A stretch of DNA of 64,000 nt. Source: Methanosarcina siciliae T4/M (GTDB taxonomy: Archaea > Halobacteriota > Methanosarcinia > Methanosarcinales > Methanosarcinaceae). Location: assembly GCF_000970085.1 (NCBI RefSeq), contig NZ_CP009506.1, positions 558,001 through 622,000 on the forward strand. Direction: 5' to 3'. Below are positions 1 through 9,438 of this stretch, in pieces (position 1 is the first letter of the stretch; the number at the start of each line of letters is the position of its first letter). Below the pieces are notes generated by a model. It had not been told where the DNA came from. It made no database searches and saw only the letters and a list, made by a program, of their open reading frames with translations. The translations under genes and the position numbers were made by a program.

Positions 1-329
1 GGAAAATAGGTGAAATCACCGAAAAATCCCTTTCTGGAAACGGAGTCCTTTTTGGAAACGAGTTTCGGACTCCGGGGCATGTGGCTCTCCTCCGGGCTGC
101 CGAAGGGCTCCTCGATGAACGTATGGGCCAGACAGAACTTTCAGTAGCCTTAGCCAGAATGGCAGGAATTACCCCTGCAATGGTTGTCTGTGAAATGCTG
201 GATGATGAGAGTGGAAAAGCCCTTTCAAAAGAAAATTCAAAAGATTACGGCAAAGACCACGGGCTTGTCTTCCTTGAAGGGAAAGAAATCCTGGAAGCTT
301 ATATGCTGTGGGCAGGTTCTGAGTGCTGA
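1..329 (+). CDS. ribB: 3,4-dihydroxy-2-butanone 4-phosphate synthase, C-terminal part (5' truncated by window)
   Basis: The frame is open from base 3 and ends at TGA 327-329, so the gene starts before the window. The visible ~108 residues contain FRTPGHVALLRAAEG, then GQTELSVALARMAG and VVCEMLDD, which match the C-terminal substrate and metal-binding region of RibB (usual family motif R-x-GHTE). RibB converts ribulose 5-phosphate to the four-carbon precursor of riboflavin in the cytoplasm; methanogens need flavins for FAD and F420. Glutamine replaces the usual histidine in the GHTE motif (GQTE). No downstream partner gene is adjacent. The assignment rests on motif recognition of a fragment. 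Confidence 0.8.
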   Translation, partial: KIGEITEKSLSGNGVLFGNEFRTPGHVALLRAAEGLLDERMGQTELSVALARMAGITPAMVVCEMLDDESGKALSKENSKDYGKDHGLVFLEGKEILEAYMLWAGSEC

Positions 330-541
330 AACACCTTTTTTCTTCCTTCTTTTACCCTTATTTTTTATTTCCCATCTTAGATTCCTTTTTCTTCTCCCAT
401 TTGCGAGTCCGGGACAGCAGAATATTATAACATAAAACGTAAGTTACTATATAATAGCAGTCTCTTCCGACTATACTGAACCTTTTGTTTTTGTTGTGCC
501 GTATTCCTGTATTTTTCAACTTACATCCGAGGTGTCATCTG

Positions 542-1432
542 ATGATCCATAGATATAAAAAAGTCCAGCAGGTTCTTATTCTCGTACTTTTCCTGAACCT
601 TGCCGTAGCTTTTGCTAAAATCATCTACGGAACATTTACCGGCACCCTGAGCATGACTGCGGACGGATACCACTCCCTTTTTGACGGGGTATCCAATATT
701 GTGGGGCTTGTGGGAATTTATATCTCATCCCGTCCTCCTGATCGGGAGCATCCTTACGGCCACCAGAAGTACGAAACATTTGCTTCTATTTTTATAGCTG
801 TCTTGTTGTTGTTTGTCGGGTTTGAGATCTTCCAGAACGCTTTGAACCGTTTTCTTGTACGGAGCACTCCCGAGGTAACAACCCTGAGCTTTGTCATTAT
901 GCTCGGGACAATGGGCATAAACTACCTTGTTACCCGCTATGAATACGGGAAGGGGTTAGCCCTGAGAAGCCAGGTCCTTATTGCCGACTCCATGCATACT
1001 AAAAGTGACATTTATGTTTCTCTCTCGGTTATCGCAAGCCTGGTTGCTATAAAGTCCGGGTTTCCTCTCCTGGATCCGTTAATCGCTCTTCTCATCTCTT
1101 TCCTTATCTTCAGGGCCGGGTTCAGGATTATGAAGGAGAGCTCAAGAGTCCTCCTTGATATGTCCAGACTTGAGGAAGAAGAGATTTGTAATCTTGTCCT
1201 GGGAGTCGATGGAGTTATCGACTGCCACAAGATCCGGACTCGCGGGGGCATGGGGGATATCAGGATAGACATGCATGTGCTTGTGCGGCCCGATATGCCT
1301 CTTGAAGATGCGCATCTTATCGCTCACAGGGTTAGCAAGATGCTGAAAGCCGAATACAAAGACGTTTCTGATGTGGTTGTACATCTTGAGCCAGCCTTAC
1401 CCCAAGGATCAAATAGCAAAAAAACCAGTTAA
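542..1432 (+). CDS. cation diffusion facilitator (CDF) family divalent metal efflux transporter
   Basis: A 296-residue membrane protein of normal CDF length. The N-terminal half has about six hydrophobic segments. Two carry the family's metal-site signatures: ADGYHSLFDG in helix 2 and ADSMHTKSD in helix 5 (HxxxD pairs). The loop motif HPYGHQKYE is also typical. The last ~85 residues form the soluble cytoplasmic domain (VIDCHKIRTR...DMHVLV...VVHLEP). I choose ATG 542 over the longer ATG 485 because GAGGTG at 529-534 lies 7 bases upstream and the 19-residue extension has no ribosome site. The substrate (Zn, Fe, Mn, Co or Ni) cannot be read from the sequence. It ends 5 bases before aroC. Confidence 0.88.
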   Translation: MIHRYKKVQQVLILVLFLNLAVAFAKIIYGTFTGTLSMTADGYHSLFDGVSNIVGLVGIYISSRPPDREHPYGHQKYETFASIFIAVLLLFVGFEIFQNALNRFLVRSTPEVTTLSFVIMLGTMGINYLVTRYEYGKGLALRSQVLIADSMHTKSDIYVSLSVIASLVAIKSGFPLLDPLIALLISFLIFRAGFRIMKESSRVLLDMSRLEEEEICNLVLGVDGVIDCHKIRTRGGMGDIRIDMHVLVRPDMPLEDAHLIAHRVSKMLKAEYKDVSDVVVHLEPALPQGSNSKKTS

Positions 1433-1437
1433 GATGC

Positions 1438-2535
1438 ATGGCTGGAAACATTTTCGGGCAGATGTTTCGAATCACGACATGGGGCGAGTCCCACGGCAGG
1501 GCTGTTGGGGTCGTGGTTGACGGGCTGCCTGCAGGACTTCCTTTCTCCGAAGCCGACATCCAGAAAGAACTGGACAGAAGGCGCCCCGGGCAGAGTGAGG
1601 TTTCCACACCGAGAAGTGAAGCTGACAGGGTGGAGATCCTTTCAGGAATTTTCGAAGGCATGAGCACAGGTACTCCCATCTCTATGCTGGTCTGGAACTC
1701 GGACGCCAGGTCTTCTTCTTATGATGCTATTAAAAATACTCCCCGTCCAGGACATGCCGATTTTACATACATGGCCCGCTACGGAATCCGGGACCACCGC
1801 GGAGGAGGCAGGTCTTCAGCCCGTGAAACAATAGGTCGGGTTGCAGGCGGGGCTCTTGCAAAGCTTCTGCTTTCACGTTACGGAATCAGGATTGCCGGGA
1901 ATGTGCTCGAACTTGGTGGAATCCGGGCAAAACCCCTCTCTTTTGAAGAAATTCTTGAAAACGTGGAAAAAACCCCTGTGCGCTGTGCCGATCTTGAGGC
2001 GGCTGAAAAAATGCTTGAAAAAGTTGCAGCTCTGCGGCAGGAAGGAGACAGTGTTGGCGGAATTGTTGAGCTTATTGTAAAAGGTGTGCCTGCAGGTCTC
2101 GGAGAACCCGTATTTGACAGGCTTGATTCAGACCTTGCAAAAGCCCTTCTGAGCATCCCCGCAGTCAAGGGCTTTGAAATAGGAGCCGGATTTGAGGCAG
2201 CCCGTATGCGCGGAAGTGAAATGAACGATCCTTTCAGCATGGAAGCAGGAAAAGTAACCTGTTCGAAAAATAATGCAGGCGGAATCCTCGGAGGAATTTC
2301 TACTGGTCTTGATATCGTCTGCAGAGTAGCAGTAAAACCCACCCCCTCCATAGGAAAGGTCCAGCAAACCGTTGACCTTACAACCCGGGAAAACACAGAA
2401 ATCGCAATCAAAGGGCGTCATGATCCCACTATCCCTCCGCGCATGGTTCCGGTTGCTGAATCCATGGTTGCCCTCGTACTTGCCGACCATATGCTCAGGA
2501 GCGGCTTTATCAATTCCAGGACCCTGCTGGAATAA
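1438..2535 (+). CDS. aroC: chorismate synthase
   Basis: A 365-residue enzyme that converts 5-enolpyruvylshikimate 3-phosphate to chorismate, the last common step to aromatic amino acids. Family signatures are complete: GNIFGQMFRITTWGESHG at the N-terminus, RRRPGQ, the flavin/substrate loop RDHRGGGRSSARET near residue 120, and RHDPTIPPR near the C-terminus. Length is normal for an archaeal AroC. It begins 5 bases after the CDF gene, so the two may be cotranscribed, though their functions are unrelated. No other aro gene is nearby. ATG 1438 is chosen because it gives the exact conserved N-terminus. Confidence 0.97.
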   Translation: MAGNIFGQMFRITTWGESHGRAVGVVVDGLPAGLPFSEADIQKELDRRRPGQSEVSTPRSEADRVEILSGIFEGMSTGTPISMLVWNSDARSSSYDAIKNTPRPGHADFTYMARYGIRDHRGGGRSSARETIGRVAGGALAKLLLSRYGIRIAGNVLELGGIRAKPLSFEEILENVEKTPVRCADLEAAEKMLEKVAALRQEGDSVGGIVELIVKGVPAGLGEPVFDRLDSDLAKALLSIPAVKGFEIGAGFEAARMRGSEMNDPFSMEAGKVTCSKNNAGGILGGISTGLDIVCRVAVKPTPSIGKVQQTVDLTTRENTEIAIKGRHDPTIPPRMVPVAESMVALVLADHMLRSGFINSRTLLE

Positions 2536-2590
2536 AAAGATAAGATTTTAATTAATATTTACAAAGCGGATACCTTTGCAGGCTCAATAA

Positions 2591-2600
2591 TTATATATAG
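2591..2600 (+). promoter_or_regulatory. candidate TATA box for the histidine kinase gene
   Basis: The 291-bp gap after aroC contains TTATATATAG at 2591-2600, a good archaeal TATA match. A start about 25 bases downstream would leave a ~200-base untranslated leader before ATG 2827. No other structure was seen in the gap. The call rests on motif and position only. Confidence 0.35.
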
Positions 2601-2826
2601 TGGTTAAAATAAATAAAAGGAAATTAATACTCCTGTGTCATATGGCTGGCATAGCATTATAAACTGTCACCTCTCCCGCCAAATGAGGTTTTTGATTCTT
2701 CCAAATATCGCTCTGCATAGTATTTTTTAAGTAAGTCTAATTATGAAGCACGGGAAGCAAGACCATACAGCATAGAGGCAATGGAATTTTCGCTTTATAC
2801 ATCTTCATGTAGGAGAAATTTTTGGG

Positions 2827-5800
2827 ATGAAAGAAAGCCTGAGAAAATCTGGCATTGATGTGATTGGAGACGTGCCCTGGGGAACGCACTTCTGTCAATT
2901 CTACCAAACAAAAGAAGATTTAATGGAAATAATTGTTCCCTACTTCAAAGCAGGGCTGGAAAATAACGAGCTTTGCGTGTGGATCACATCAAAGCCTCTG
3001 GAAGCGGGAGAGGCAAAAGAAGCCTTGAGAAGGGTTATTCCTGATTTTGATGTTTATCTGGAGAAAGGGCAAATCGAAATCATTCCCTACATTCACGAAC
3101 ATATAAATGAAGGTGTTTTCGGTTCAGAGAAAGTCATAAAAGACCGGGTTAAGAAATCAGATCCGGTTCTGGCAGGTGGCTATGGAGGGCTCAGGACAGC
3201 AGGGGACACTCCCTGGTCGAAAAAAGGGGAGTTGGGTGATTTTGTTGATTATGAGAGTGAAGTGGATGCGAATATCGGCAAATACCAGACTATATCTTTG
3301 TTTCCATATTTTCTCGATATGTGCAGCACCGCAGATATCCTCAAAATTGCCTTCAATCATCAATTTGCTTTGATCAAAAAGGAAGGAATATGGGAGCGGA
3401 TAGAAAGTTACAGCCGAAAGCGCGCAGAAGAGGAACTACGCCGGAGTGAGCAGCACTTCAGGCTGAAGCTGGAGAACATGCTTTCGCTTACCTTTCCTTC
3501 CCGGCAGATGGCTGAGCCGGAGCTTGCCGATATAGTTGATGCCCGTGCGATCCATTCCCTGATGGATGATTTCTATAACTTTGCTCACATTACCATGGCC
3601 CTGGTGGATCTCAAAGGCAATGTTCTGGTAAATGTCGGATGGCAGGACATCTGCACCAGGTTCCACAGGGTACACCCCGAAACCTGCAAACGCTGCGTGG
3701 AAAGCGACACAAAACTATCCGCTGGCGTTGCTCCTGGAGAATTTAAGCTGTACAAATGCAAAAACAACATGTGGGACGTAGCAACCCCTATCATAGTGGA
3801 CGGGCGGCATGTTGGCAATATCTTCTCAGGGCAGTTCTTTTTTGAGGAAGAGACTCCGGACTATGAGTTTTTCCGCATCCAGGCCAGAAAATACGATTTC
3901 AACGAGAAGGAATACATAGCGGCGCTTGAAAAAGTTCCGCGCCTGAGCAGGGAGACCGTAGGCATATGTATGTCCTTTTTCATGAAGCTTGCTCACATGA
4001 TCTCGCAGCTAGGCTACAGCAATATCAAAATGGCCCGGTCGCTTACGGAACGCGATGCCCTGCTGGATGTGGTGCGGGAGAGTGAAGAGCGGTTCCGCTC
4101 GGTTCTTGAGCACTCCCTTGATGCGGCGTACCGGCGAAACCTTCAGACCGACAGCTATGATTACATGAGTCCGGTGATAAAGCAAATAACAGGCTTCTCT
4201 GTCCGGGAGATGAGCGCGATGAGCATAAACGAAGTTCTTGGTCGCATTCATCCCGACGACCTCCCCCTGGTTAGCGCGGAACTGGCCCGGGCATTAGATG
4301 CAGGCCGTGGGACTGTTGAGTACCGGTTCAGGTGCAGGGACGGAAAATACCGCTGGCTTGCAGATCACTTCACGGAGATAAAGGATCAGAATAGCAGGCC
4401 CCTCTTCAGGGGAGGTATCGTCCGCGACATTACCGAGCACAAGCAGGTTGAAGAGGCCCTGATAAGGAATGAGAACAAATTCCGTACACTGGCTGAAAAT
4501 TCTCCCGACATAATTGTCCGATTTGATAGACAAAAGCGACATATATATGCCAATCCTGCAGCTGTGGAACCTTATAGCCGCTCTCCGGAAGAAATCATTG
4601 GGAAAACTCACACTGAACTGGGAATGAATCCTGAGAAGGTAAAATTCCTGGAAGAACACCATGAAAATGTTTTTTCCACAGGTAAACCCGAAACAGCGGA
4701 ATTTCAGCATACATCGCCCCGGGGAAAAGAGTACTATTTTAATACACGAATAGTACCGGAGTTTGCTGGCGGGGAAGTGACTTCCGTTCTTGCGATTTCC
4801 AGGGATATTACGTATGCAAAAGAAGCAGAATCCAGGTTGAAAGAAGCACATGAAAATTTGGAAAAATTAGTTGAAGAGCGAACAATCCAGCTTGAGAAAG
4901 CTTACAACTTGTTGAAAGAAAGCGAAAAAGGTCTGGCTGAAGCTCAAAAAATGGCTCATATCGGAAACTGGGAATGGGATATTGCAAGCGATAAAGCATA
5001 CTGGTCTGAGGAAATGTACCGTATTTTCAGACGTGATCCCCGGGAAATGGCGCCATCTTACGATGAGTATTTGAGTTACATACATCCCGATGACCGGGAC
5101 TACTATGATAATGCCCACAAGGGTGCCGTAGAGGGAAAACCTTACAGCACTGACCAGAGGATTATTTTAGCTAGCGGGGAAGAACACACAATCCACTTGC
5201 AATCCGAAGTTATTTTTAATGAAGAGAAGGTCCCTGTTCGACTAAAGGGGACGGTTCAGGACATCACCGAACGTAAAAAAGCCGAGAAGGCTCTGGTGAA
5301 CCTTGAGAGTGCCCGCAAAAAAGAAATTCATCACAGGATTAAGAATAACTTGCAGGTAATTTCATCCCTTCTTGACCTTCAGGCTGAAAAGTTCAATAAC
5401 AGGGAACATGTTGAAAAATCGGAAATTATGGAAGCTTTCAGGGAAAGCCAGGACAGAGTAATATCAATGGCTCTTATCCACGAGGAACTGTACAAGGGTG
5501 GAGGGTTCGACACCCTTAACTTTTCATCGTATATTGAGGAACTCGCTGAGAACCTTTTCCAGACATACAGGCTTGGAAATGCTGATATCAACTTAAAAAT
5601 GGATCTTGAAGAAAAAATCTTTTTTGATATGGATATTGCTGTTCCTTTAGGAATTATTGTTAATGAACTCGTTTCTAACTCTCTCAAGCACGCCTTCACT
5701 GAGGAAAAAGAAGGGGAAATTAGAATCCGGCTTTGCAGGGAAGAAAATAATAACAAACTGGATAAATCTCTTTTCAGTCTGACAATTTCAGATAACGGAA

Positions 5801-5955
5801 ATGGTATTCCTGAAAACGTAGAATTCGAAAGTTTTGAATCACTCGGACTGCAGTTAGTGAGTATCCTTGTTGACCAGCTGGATGGAAAAATCGATTCCAA
5901 GCAAGAGCAGGGGACAAAATTCATAATTACATTCAAGGTAGCGGAAAGATCATAA
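2827..5955 (+). CDS. sensory histidine kinase: MEDS - PocR - PAS x3 - HisKA_2 - HATPase
   Basis: 1042 residues with no transmembrane segment, so a cytoplasmic sensor. Domains in order: MEDS/DcmR-like sensory domain (about 10-195; GTHFCQFYQTKEDL), PocR ligand-binding domain (about 233-402; cysteine-rich PETCKRCVESD), PAS 1 (about 422-538, ending VRDITEHK), PAS 2 (552-663), a short coiled coil (663-700), PAS 3 (702-815, ending VQDITERKKAE), HisKA_2 with phospho-acceptor KEIHHRIKNNLQ (H835/H836), and HATPase_c with NELVSNSLKHAF and SDNGNG (938-1041). MEDS and PocR are linked to methylotrophic or small-hydrocarbon sensing in their families; the ligand here is unknown. No receiver gene is adjacent (orphan kinase). 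RBS GGAG lies 11 bases before ATG. PAS 2 and 3 could bind haem or flavin, but no haem motif is evident. Confidence 0.9.
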   Translation: MKESLRKSGIDVIGDVPWGTHFCQFYQTKEDLMEIIVPYFKAGLENNELCVWITSKPLEAGEAKEALRRVIPDFDVYLEKGQIEIIPYIHEHINEGVFGSEKVIKDRVKKSDPVLAGGYGGLRTAGDTPWSKKGELGDFVDYESEVDANIGKYQTISLFPYFLDMCSTADILKIAFNHQFALIKKEGIWERIESYSRKRAEEELRRSEQHFRLKLENMLSLTFPSRQMAEPELADIVDARAIHSLMDDFYNFAHITMALVDLKGNVLVNVGWQDICTRFHRVHPETCKRCVESDTKLSAGVAPGEFKLYKCKNNMWDVATPIIVDGRHVGNIFSGQFFFEEETPDYEFFRIQARKYDFNEKEYIAALEKVPRLSRETVGICMSFFMKLAHMISQLGYSNIKMARSLTERDALLDVVRESEERFRSVLEHSLDAAYRRNLQTDSYDYMSPVIKQITGFSVREMSAMSINEVLGRIHPDDLPLVSAELARALDAGRGTVEYRFRCRDGKYRWLADHFTEIKDQNSRPLFRGGIVRDITEHKQVEEALIRNENKFRTLAENSPDIIVRFDRQKRHIYANPAAVEPYSRSPEEIIGKTHTELGMNPEKVKFLEEHHENVFSTGKPETAEFQHTSPRGKEYYFNTRIVPEFAGGEVTSVLAISRDITYAKEAESRLKEAHENLEKLVEERTIQLEKAYNLLKESEKGLAEAQKMAHIGNWEWDIASDKAYWSEEMYRIFRRDPREMAPSYDEYLSYIHPDDRDYYDNAHKGAVEGKPYSTDQRIILASGEEHTIHLQSEVIFNEEKVPVRLKGTVQDITERKKAEKALVNLESARKKEIHHRIKNNLQVISSLLDLQAEKFNNREHVEKSEIMEAFRESQDRVISMALIHEELYKGGGFDTLNFSSYIEELAENLFQTYRLGNADINLKMDLEEKIFFDMDIAVPLGIIVNELVSNSLKHAFTEEKEGEIRIRLCREENNNKLDKSLFSLTISDNGNGIPENVEFESFESLGLQLVSILVDQLDGKIDSKQEQGTKFIITFKVAERS

Positions 5956-6252
5956 TCCCTGATAAAAATACAGTGTCCTGAAAGCATTCACACTCAAATG
6001 ACCTTTCATATTGTCTTTTCTCGTTGCCAGTAAAATCTTCAGTCCTGCACTTGACCGGAGCTTTACTTCCTGTTCTCTTTTCGCAGGTTCCTTTTTAAAT
6101 GTCAGAGTATTAACTGTAGAATATGAAGTCTTTTTTATATCATGAAAAACGCCTGGGTCAACTGCAACATTATAAGTTTTCTCACCCGGATATTAAACAT
6201 CAAAAATCAAAGAATATTTGTGTACTCCAAAATAGTACTAAAAAACGTCAGT
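5956..6252. other. non-coding gap after the histidine kinase
   Basis: About 300 bases upstream of leader A. I see no gene, hairpin or repeat here that I can support. A short open frame at 6123-6374 runs through the leader and is not considered coding. Confidence 0.4.
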
Positions 6253-6270
6253 TTGATGATCTGGCTAGAA

Positions 6271-6405
6271 AACTTATATACAGTCGATTAAATGTCAATT
6301 ATGGAGTTCAAATACGCCCTCCAGACGATTTGCCTGGACTCCATGCGCCTGGAGCAGAATTATATCAGTTTTGAGTATATTTAAGACTTACATGGTCCTG
6401 CTTCC
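6271..6405 (+). promoter_or_regulatory. leader cassette copy A: TATA box, 5' hairpin, distal pairing
   Basis: TTATATA at 6274-6280 lies 27 bases before the hairpin start, so transcription should begin close to it. Arms: ATGGAGT 6301-6307 with ACTCCAT 6338-6344, and CAAAT 6309-6313 with ATTTG 6328-6332, with an internal loop. A downstream GGAGCAG (6351-6357) can pair with CTGCTTCC (6398-6405) around one bulge. The segment just upstream (GATGATCTGGCTAGAAAAC) is shared with copy B. The next gene starts at 6460. Confidence 0.6.
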
Positions 6406-6459
6406 TGGTAAATTAGGGAACTTGTTAATTATGTGAAAGAATGAAGCGGATAGGTAAAA

Positions 6460-7323
6460 GTGAGAAAAAAGAATTTGTTACTCCTGGCTATATTTATCGT
6501 TCTTTTCGTTGGGTCCATATTTGCTCATGCTATTTATACGGATGCAGAGGACTGGAGATCCCCGGGTCGAAGATACCATTGTATATATGAGGTCAGTGTA
6601 GGCGGCCTTTCCGGAAGGGAAGTAGCTGGAACTACTGTGATAATGGTCCCGATTCCTGCAACAAAAGAAGGCAAGTTTTTTACTCCACCTGCCCAGAAGG
6701 ATCCTTATTTAAGCCAGAGACTGATGCATGAAATCCTTGACTGGCCTGAACAACACCGCAAAGGACCCTATTTTGAAAATTCAACTGAAGTTTTTGACAA
6801 CAAAACGATATCCGGGAACTGGACAACATTCATTGCAGAAACTGATAAAGGTTATATGTATGGATTCAGGACAAATGAGACGAGGCTTGACGATATTTCT
6901 TTTAGTAGAGAATTCGTTGCAGATTACTTCGATATTTTCGATCCCATTAATAATGGAAGCCCCGTATTGTACCCCGTTGAAAACGTTTCTGAAATCTCTG
7001 TAGTTCCTTATGGAGACTACGTTAAGTATGTCTCAAATCCGACATATGATACCTACGTCTACTTAAGTGAAAATCTGGAAGGGGGAGATACAGTATCTTT
7101 CAATATCGAATTGGAGGCAAATAACGACCCAACAGAATGGCCTGAAGAATACTGTGGTTGTTACAATAACCTGCTACTCGCAAAAGTTAATGACACAGGC
7201 TATGTAAAAGCCCGGGCTATTCTCGGACAGGAAGTGCCATGGAGGAGTGGGTCTGCTTCTTTATGGAGTAGTCAATATGTTTTAGATTTTTATGGTGACG
7301 TGACCTCTGACACTGAAAGTTAA
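6460..7323 (+). CDS. exported protein of unknown function
   Basis: 287 residues. The N-terminus (KKNLLLLAIFIVLFVGSIFA) is a clear signal peptide or membrane anchor, followed by a soluble domain with several N-glycosylation sequons (NST, NKT, NWT, NET, NVS), as expected for a surface protein. A CGC pair sits near the C-terminus (EEYCGCYNN). I do not recognise the family. The start is GTG 6460; the ribosome site is weak (ATAGGT), and no in-frame ATG lies nearby. The gene is preceded by leader A and followed by a 25-bp repeat array. Confidence 0.7.
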   Translation: MRKKNLLLLAIFIVLFVGSIFAHAIYTDAEDWRSPGRRYHCIYEVSVGGLSGREVAGTTVIMVPIPATKEGKFFTPPAQKDPYLSQRLMHEILDWPEQHRKGPYFENSTEVFDNKTISGNWTTFIAETDKGYMYGFRTNETRLDDISFSREFVADYFDIFDPINNGSPVLYPVENVSEISVVPYGDYVKYVSNPTYDTYVYLSENLEGGDTVSFNIELEANNDPTEWPEEYCGCYNNLLLAKVNDTGYVKARAILGQEVPWRSGSASLWSSQYVLDFYGDVTSDTES

Positions 7324-7377
7324 ACTGTTGAGTTGCGACTATTGGTCGCTTTTGCCAGAGCCTCTTAATAGCTGGCT

Positions 7378-7477
7378 GAAATTATAAGGGAAGCGATTGA
7401 CCGAAGTTATAAGGGAAGCGATTGACCGAAGTTATAAGGGAAGTGATTGACCGCAGTTATAAGGGAAGTGATTGACC
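7378..7477. repeat. tandem repeat, 4 x 25 bp
   Basis: Four adjacent near-identical 25-bp units (7378-7402, 7403-7427, 7428-7452, 7453-7477) built on TTATAAGGGAAGCGATTGACC. There are no spacers, so this is not a CRISPR array. It starts 55 bases after the preceding stop codon. The rest of 7324-7700 shows no gene. Confidence 0.9.
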
Positions 7478-7732
7478 AGTTAGAAATATCCATCAATCAT
7501 ATTGCAGGGATTGGGTTATGTGAACGCCCTTCCTAACTAAGCAATTATTTTCAACTTACACAAAATAGAGAAGAGCTGAAAACTTTAGCATTTTTCAGTG
7601 TGGAAAACGAATGTGGTAACTATCACCTTATAAGTTTTCTGACCAGAGTCTTTAACAATCATTAATTACAGGCTTTTTGTGTATTTGGAATAAGTATGGA
7701 AAACCATCAGTTTGACGATCTGGCTAGAAAAC

Positions 7733-7857
7733 TTATATAGTGTCTATTAAATGTCAACTATGGAGTTCTAATTTACTTTCCCGACTCGCTTGAACTCCAT
7801 GCTCCTGAGGCAGGATTATACCAGTTTTGGAAGTACTGGTTTCTCTGGTTCTGCCTC
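7733..7857 (+). promoter_or_regulatory. leader cassette copy B: TATA box, 5' hairpin, distal pairing with nested hairpin
   Basis: TTATATA 7733-7739, then a perfect 9-bp hairpin ATGGAGTTC 7760-7768 / GAACTCCAT 7792-7800, again 27 bases from the TATA start. GAGGCAG 7807-7813 is the exact complement of CTGCCTC 7851-7857. Between them CCAGT 7821-7825 pairs with ACTGG 7835-7839. This is the cleanest copy for all three helices. A further 270 bases precede the next gene (8127), and I see nothing else in them. Confidence 0.65.
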
Positions 7858-8126
7858 TTGAGTAAAGAAAAGGTCGGAAGGTGTGATCCCACAGAAGAAA
7901 CCTGAAGGAACGCTAATTTCAGCAATGTTGCTGAACTATATTTGTGCTTTTTTTGGGTACTTAAACACTGACTGAAAAAACAGTTGTTATAGCATTTACG
8001 GACTGTTATATCGGTTTTGGAGCCAGGGATAGAGCTGGGGATAATTATCCAAGCAGAGGAACTGCTGGTGAAAGAAATTTTGTAAAATAGTATTATTCTT
8101 ACCTTTAGGGGAAATTTGGTGATAAT

Positions 8127-9314
8127 ATGGGTAGAAAATCAGTTCTTATTTTTTTGATGTTAGTCCTGCTTTCAGGACCTGCACTTGCAGACACTTACAA
8201 TACGTCCGGCCAGAATGAAATATCAGAGGAAAAGACTTTAGAGGTAAATACTGGCTGGTTAGAGATACCTGTGTATGACGTGCCATACTATACCTGGCAT
8301 GATAGTCCGGAGGAAACAATCTCCCTGCTCTCAAAATTAAGCGAAGAATCACTTGCAAACTGTACAAACCCTGAAAGTCCTGTATATGATCCCAACGTGT
8401 TAAAAGCATATGGAAGTGTTCCGGCGATTAAAAATGCTTCCCAGCTAGCTGAGTTCAGTTCAACCCTGCAGGCTGTAAGGGACAGTTCTATTCGCGAGGC
8501 AAAGCCTTATCTTTATCCTGACGGTCCGATAGTTTACTACGGGGGCGGTCCTATGCCAGGGTATTTTTTGATCAAACTCTATGACTATGGGGGTAACAAA
8601 ACTGCTTATCCAGAAACCGAGTTAAAAGATATTTGCAATGTTGTGGAAAAGAATGCGAATAAAGCCGGACTTGATGAAGTCCCGGTCATATTTTGTCTCT
8701 GGGATAAGACAGCAATATTCTGTTTTCCTGAAAATAAACCTGGCTTCGGCAAAGATGTTGTCCAGCTAACAGATGTTTGCTTCCCTGAGTGTTTTTATTA
8801 TATAGTTAATTCTTCATCATTGCAATTTATACAAAACAGTTCACTTCCCGAAATAAAACCATACCTCTACCCCGAAGGCCCGATAATTACCTACGGTTCC
8901 GACACCATGGATCAAGTTTTCCCTATAGAACTCTATTATGAAGGAAACGAAACAGTCTATTCCCAAAGCGAACTTACTGAAATATACAATCTCGTGACAA
9001 AACATGCAAAAAGAGCCGGTCTTGATGGCGTTTCCGTTGATTTCTACAACGAGAAAGGTAAAGTGCGTTTTGATAATTACTATAATAAATCATATTTCCG
9101 GCCCGGGAACCTGACTTCATGGAGTAGCGGCGGGATAGAAAATTCCACATTAAACAGCTCGGCCCAATTAAACGATCCGGAAAATACTACCTTTTCGGTA
9201 GGAGATAAAAATACTACTTTTTCGGTAGGAGATAATGTCTTTCCGATAGGGATATTCATCATGCCGCACCGATTGGGTTATGCTCAACATTCCGGGAAAT
9301 TTGTGGGATTGTAA
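8127..9314 (+). CDS. exported protein with internal duplication, unknown function
   Basis: 395 residues with a signal peptide (cleavage likely after ALA, about residue 21). It contains two copies of a ~65-residue module: KPYLYPDGPIVYYGG...ELKDICNVVEKNANKAGLDEV and KPYLYPEGPIITYGS...ELTEIYNLVTKHAKRAGLDGV. A 24-base tandem duplication encodes NTTFSVGDK / NTTFSVGDN near the C-terminus. Sequons are frequent, as in the other island surface proteins. ATG 8127 follows GGTGAT at 8118-8123. It lies downstream of leader B. Family not recognised. Confidence 0.7.
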   Translation: MGRKSVLIFLMLVLLSGPALADTYNTSGQNEISEEKTLEVNTGWLEIPVYDVPYYTWHDSPEETISLLSKLSEESLANCTNPESPVYDPNVLKAYGSVPAIKNASQLAEFSSTLQAVRDSSIREAKPYLYPDGPIVYYGGGPMPGYFLIKLYDYGGNKTAYPETELKDICNVVEKNANKAGLDEVPVIFCLWDKTAIFCFPENKPGFGKDVVQLTDVCFPECFYYIVNSSSLQFIQNSSLPEIKPYLYPEGPIITYGSDTMDQVFPIELYYEGNETVYSQSELTEIYNLVTKHAKRAGLDGVSVDFYNEKGKVRFDNYYNKSYFRPGNLTSWSSGGIENSTLNSSAQLNDPENTTFSVGDKNTTFSVGDNVFPIGIFIMPHRLGYAQHSGKFVGL

Positions 9315-9438
9315 TTGTAATAAACTAAGCTTTTCATTCCCGGTTTCGGTATGCTGCTTTAATTTTCTAATTTTTAAATTTTCTTACTTTTTATGAATCT
9401 GCCTTCTAAAACCAAAATCAAGATGTGAGGGATTTGAC

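Noticed and set aside
6123..6374. 83-residue open frame after the histidine kinase
   Set aside because: It runs through the TATA box and hairpin of leader A, and the apparent protein similarity to other spots is only the repeated leader DNA.
7378..7477. CRISPR array
   Set aside because: Units are directly adjacent without spacers; the same holds for 20156-20206 and 54680-54759.
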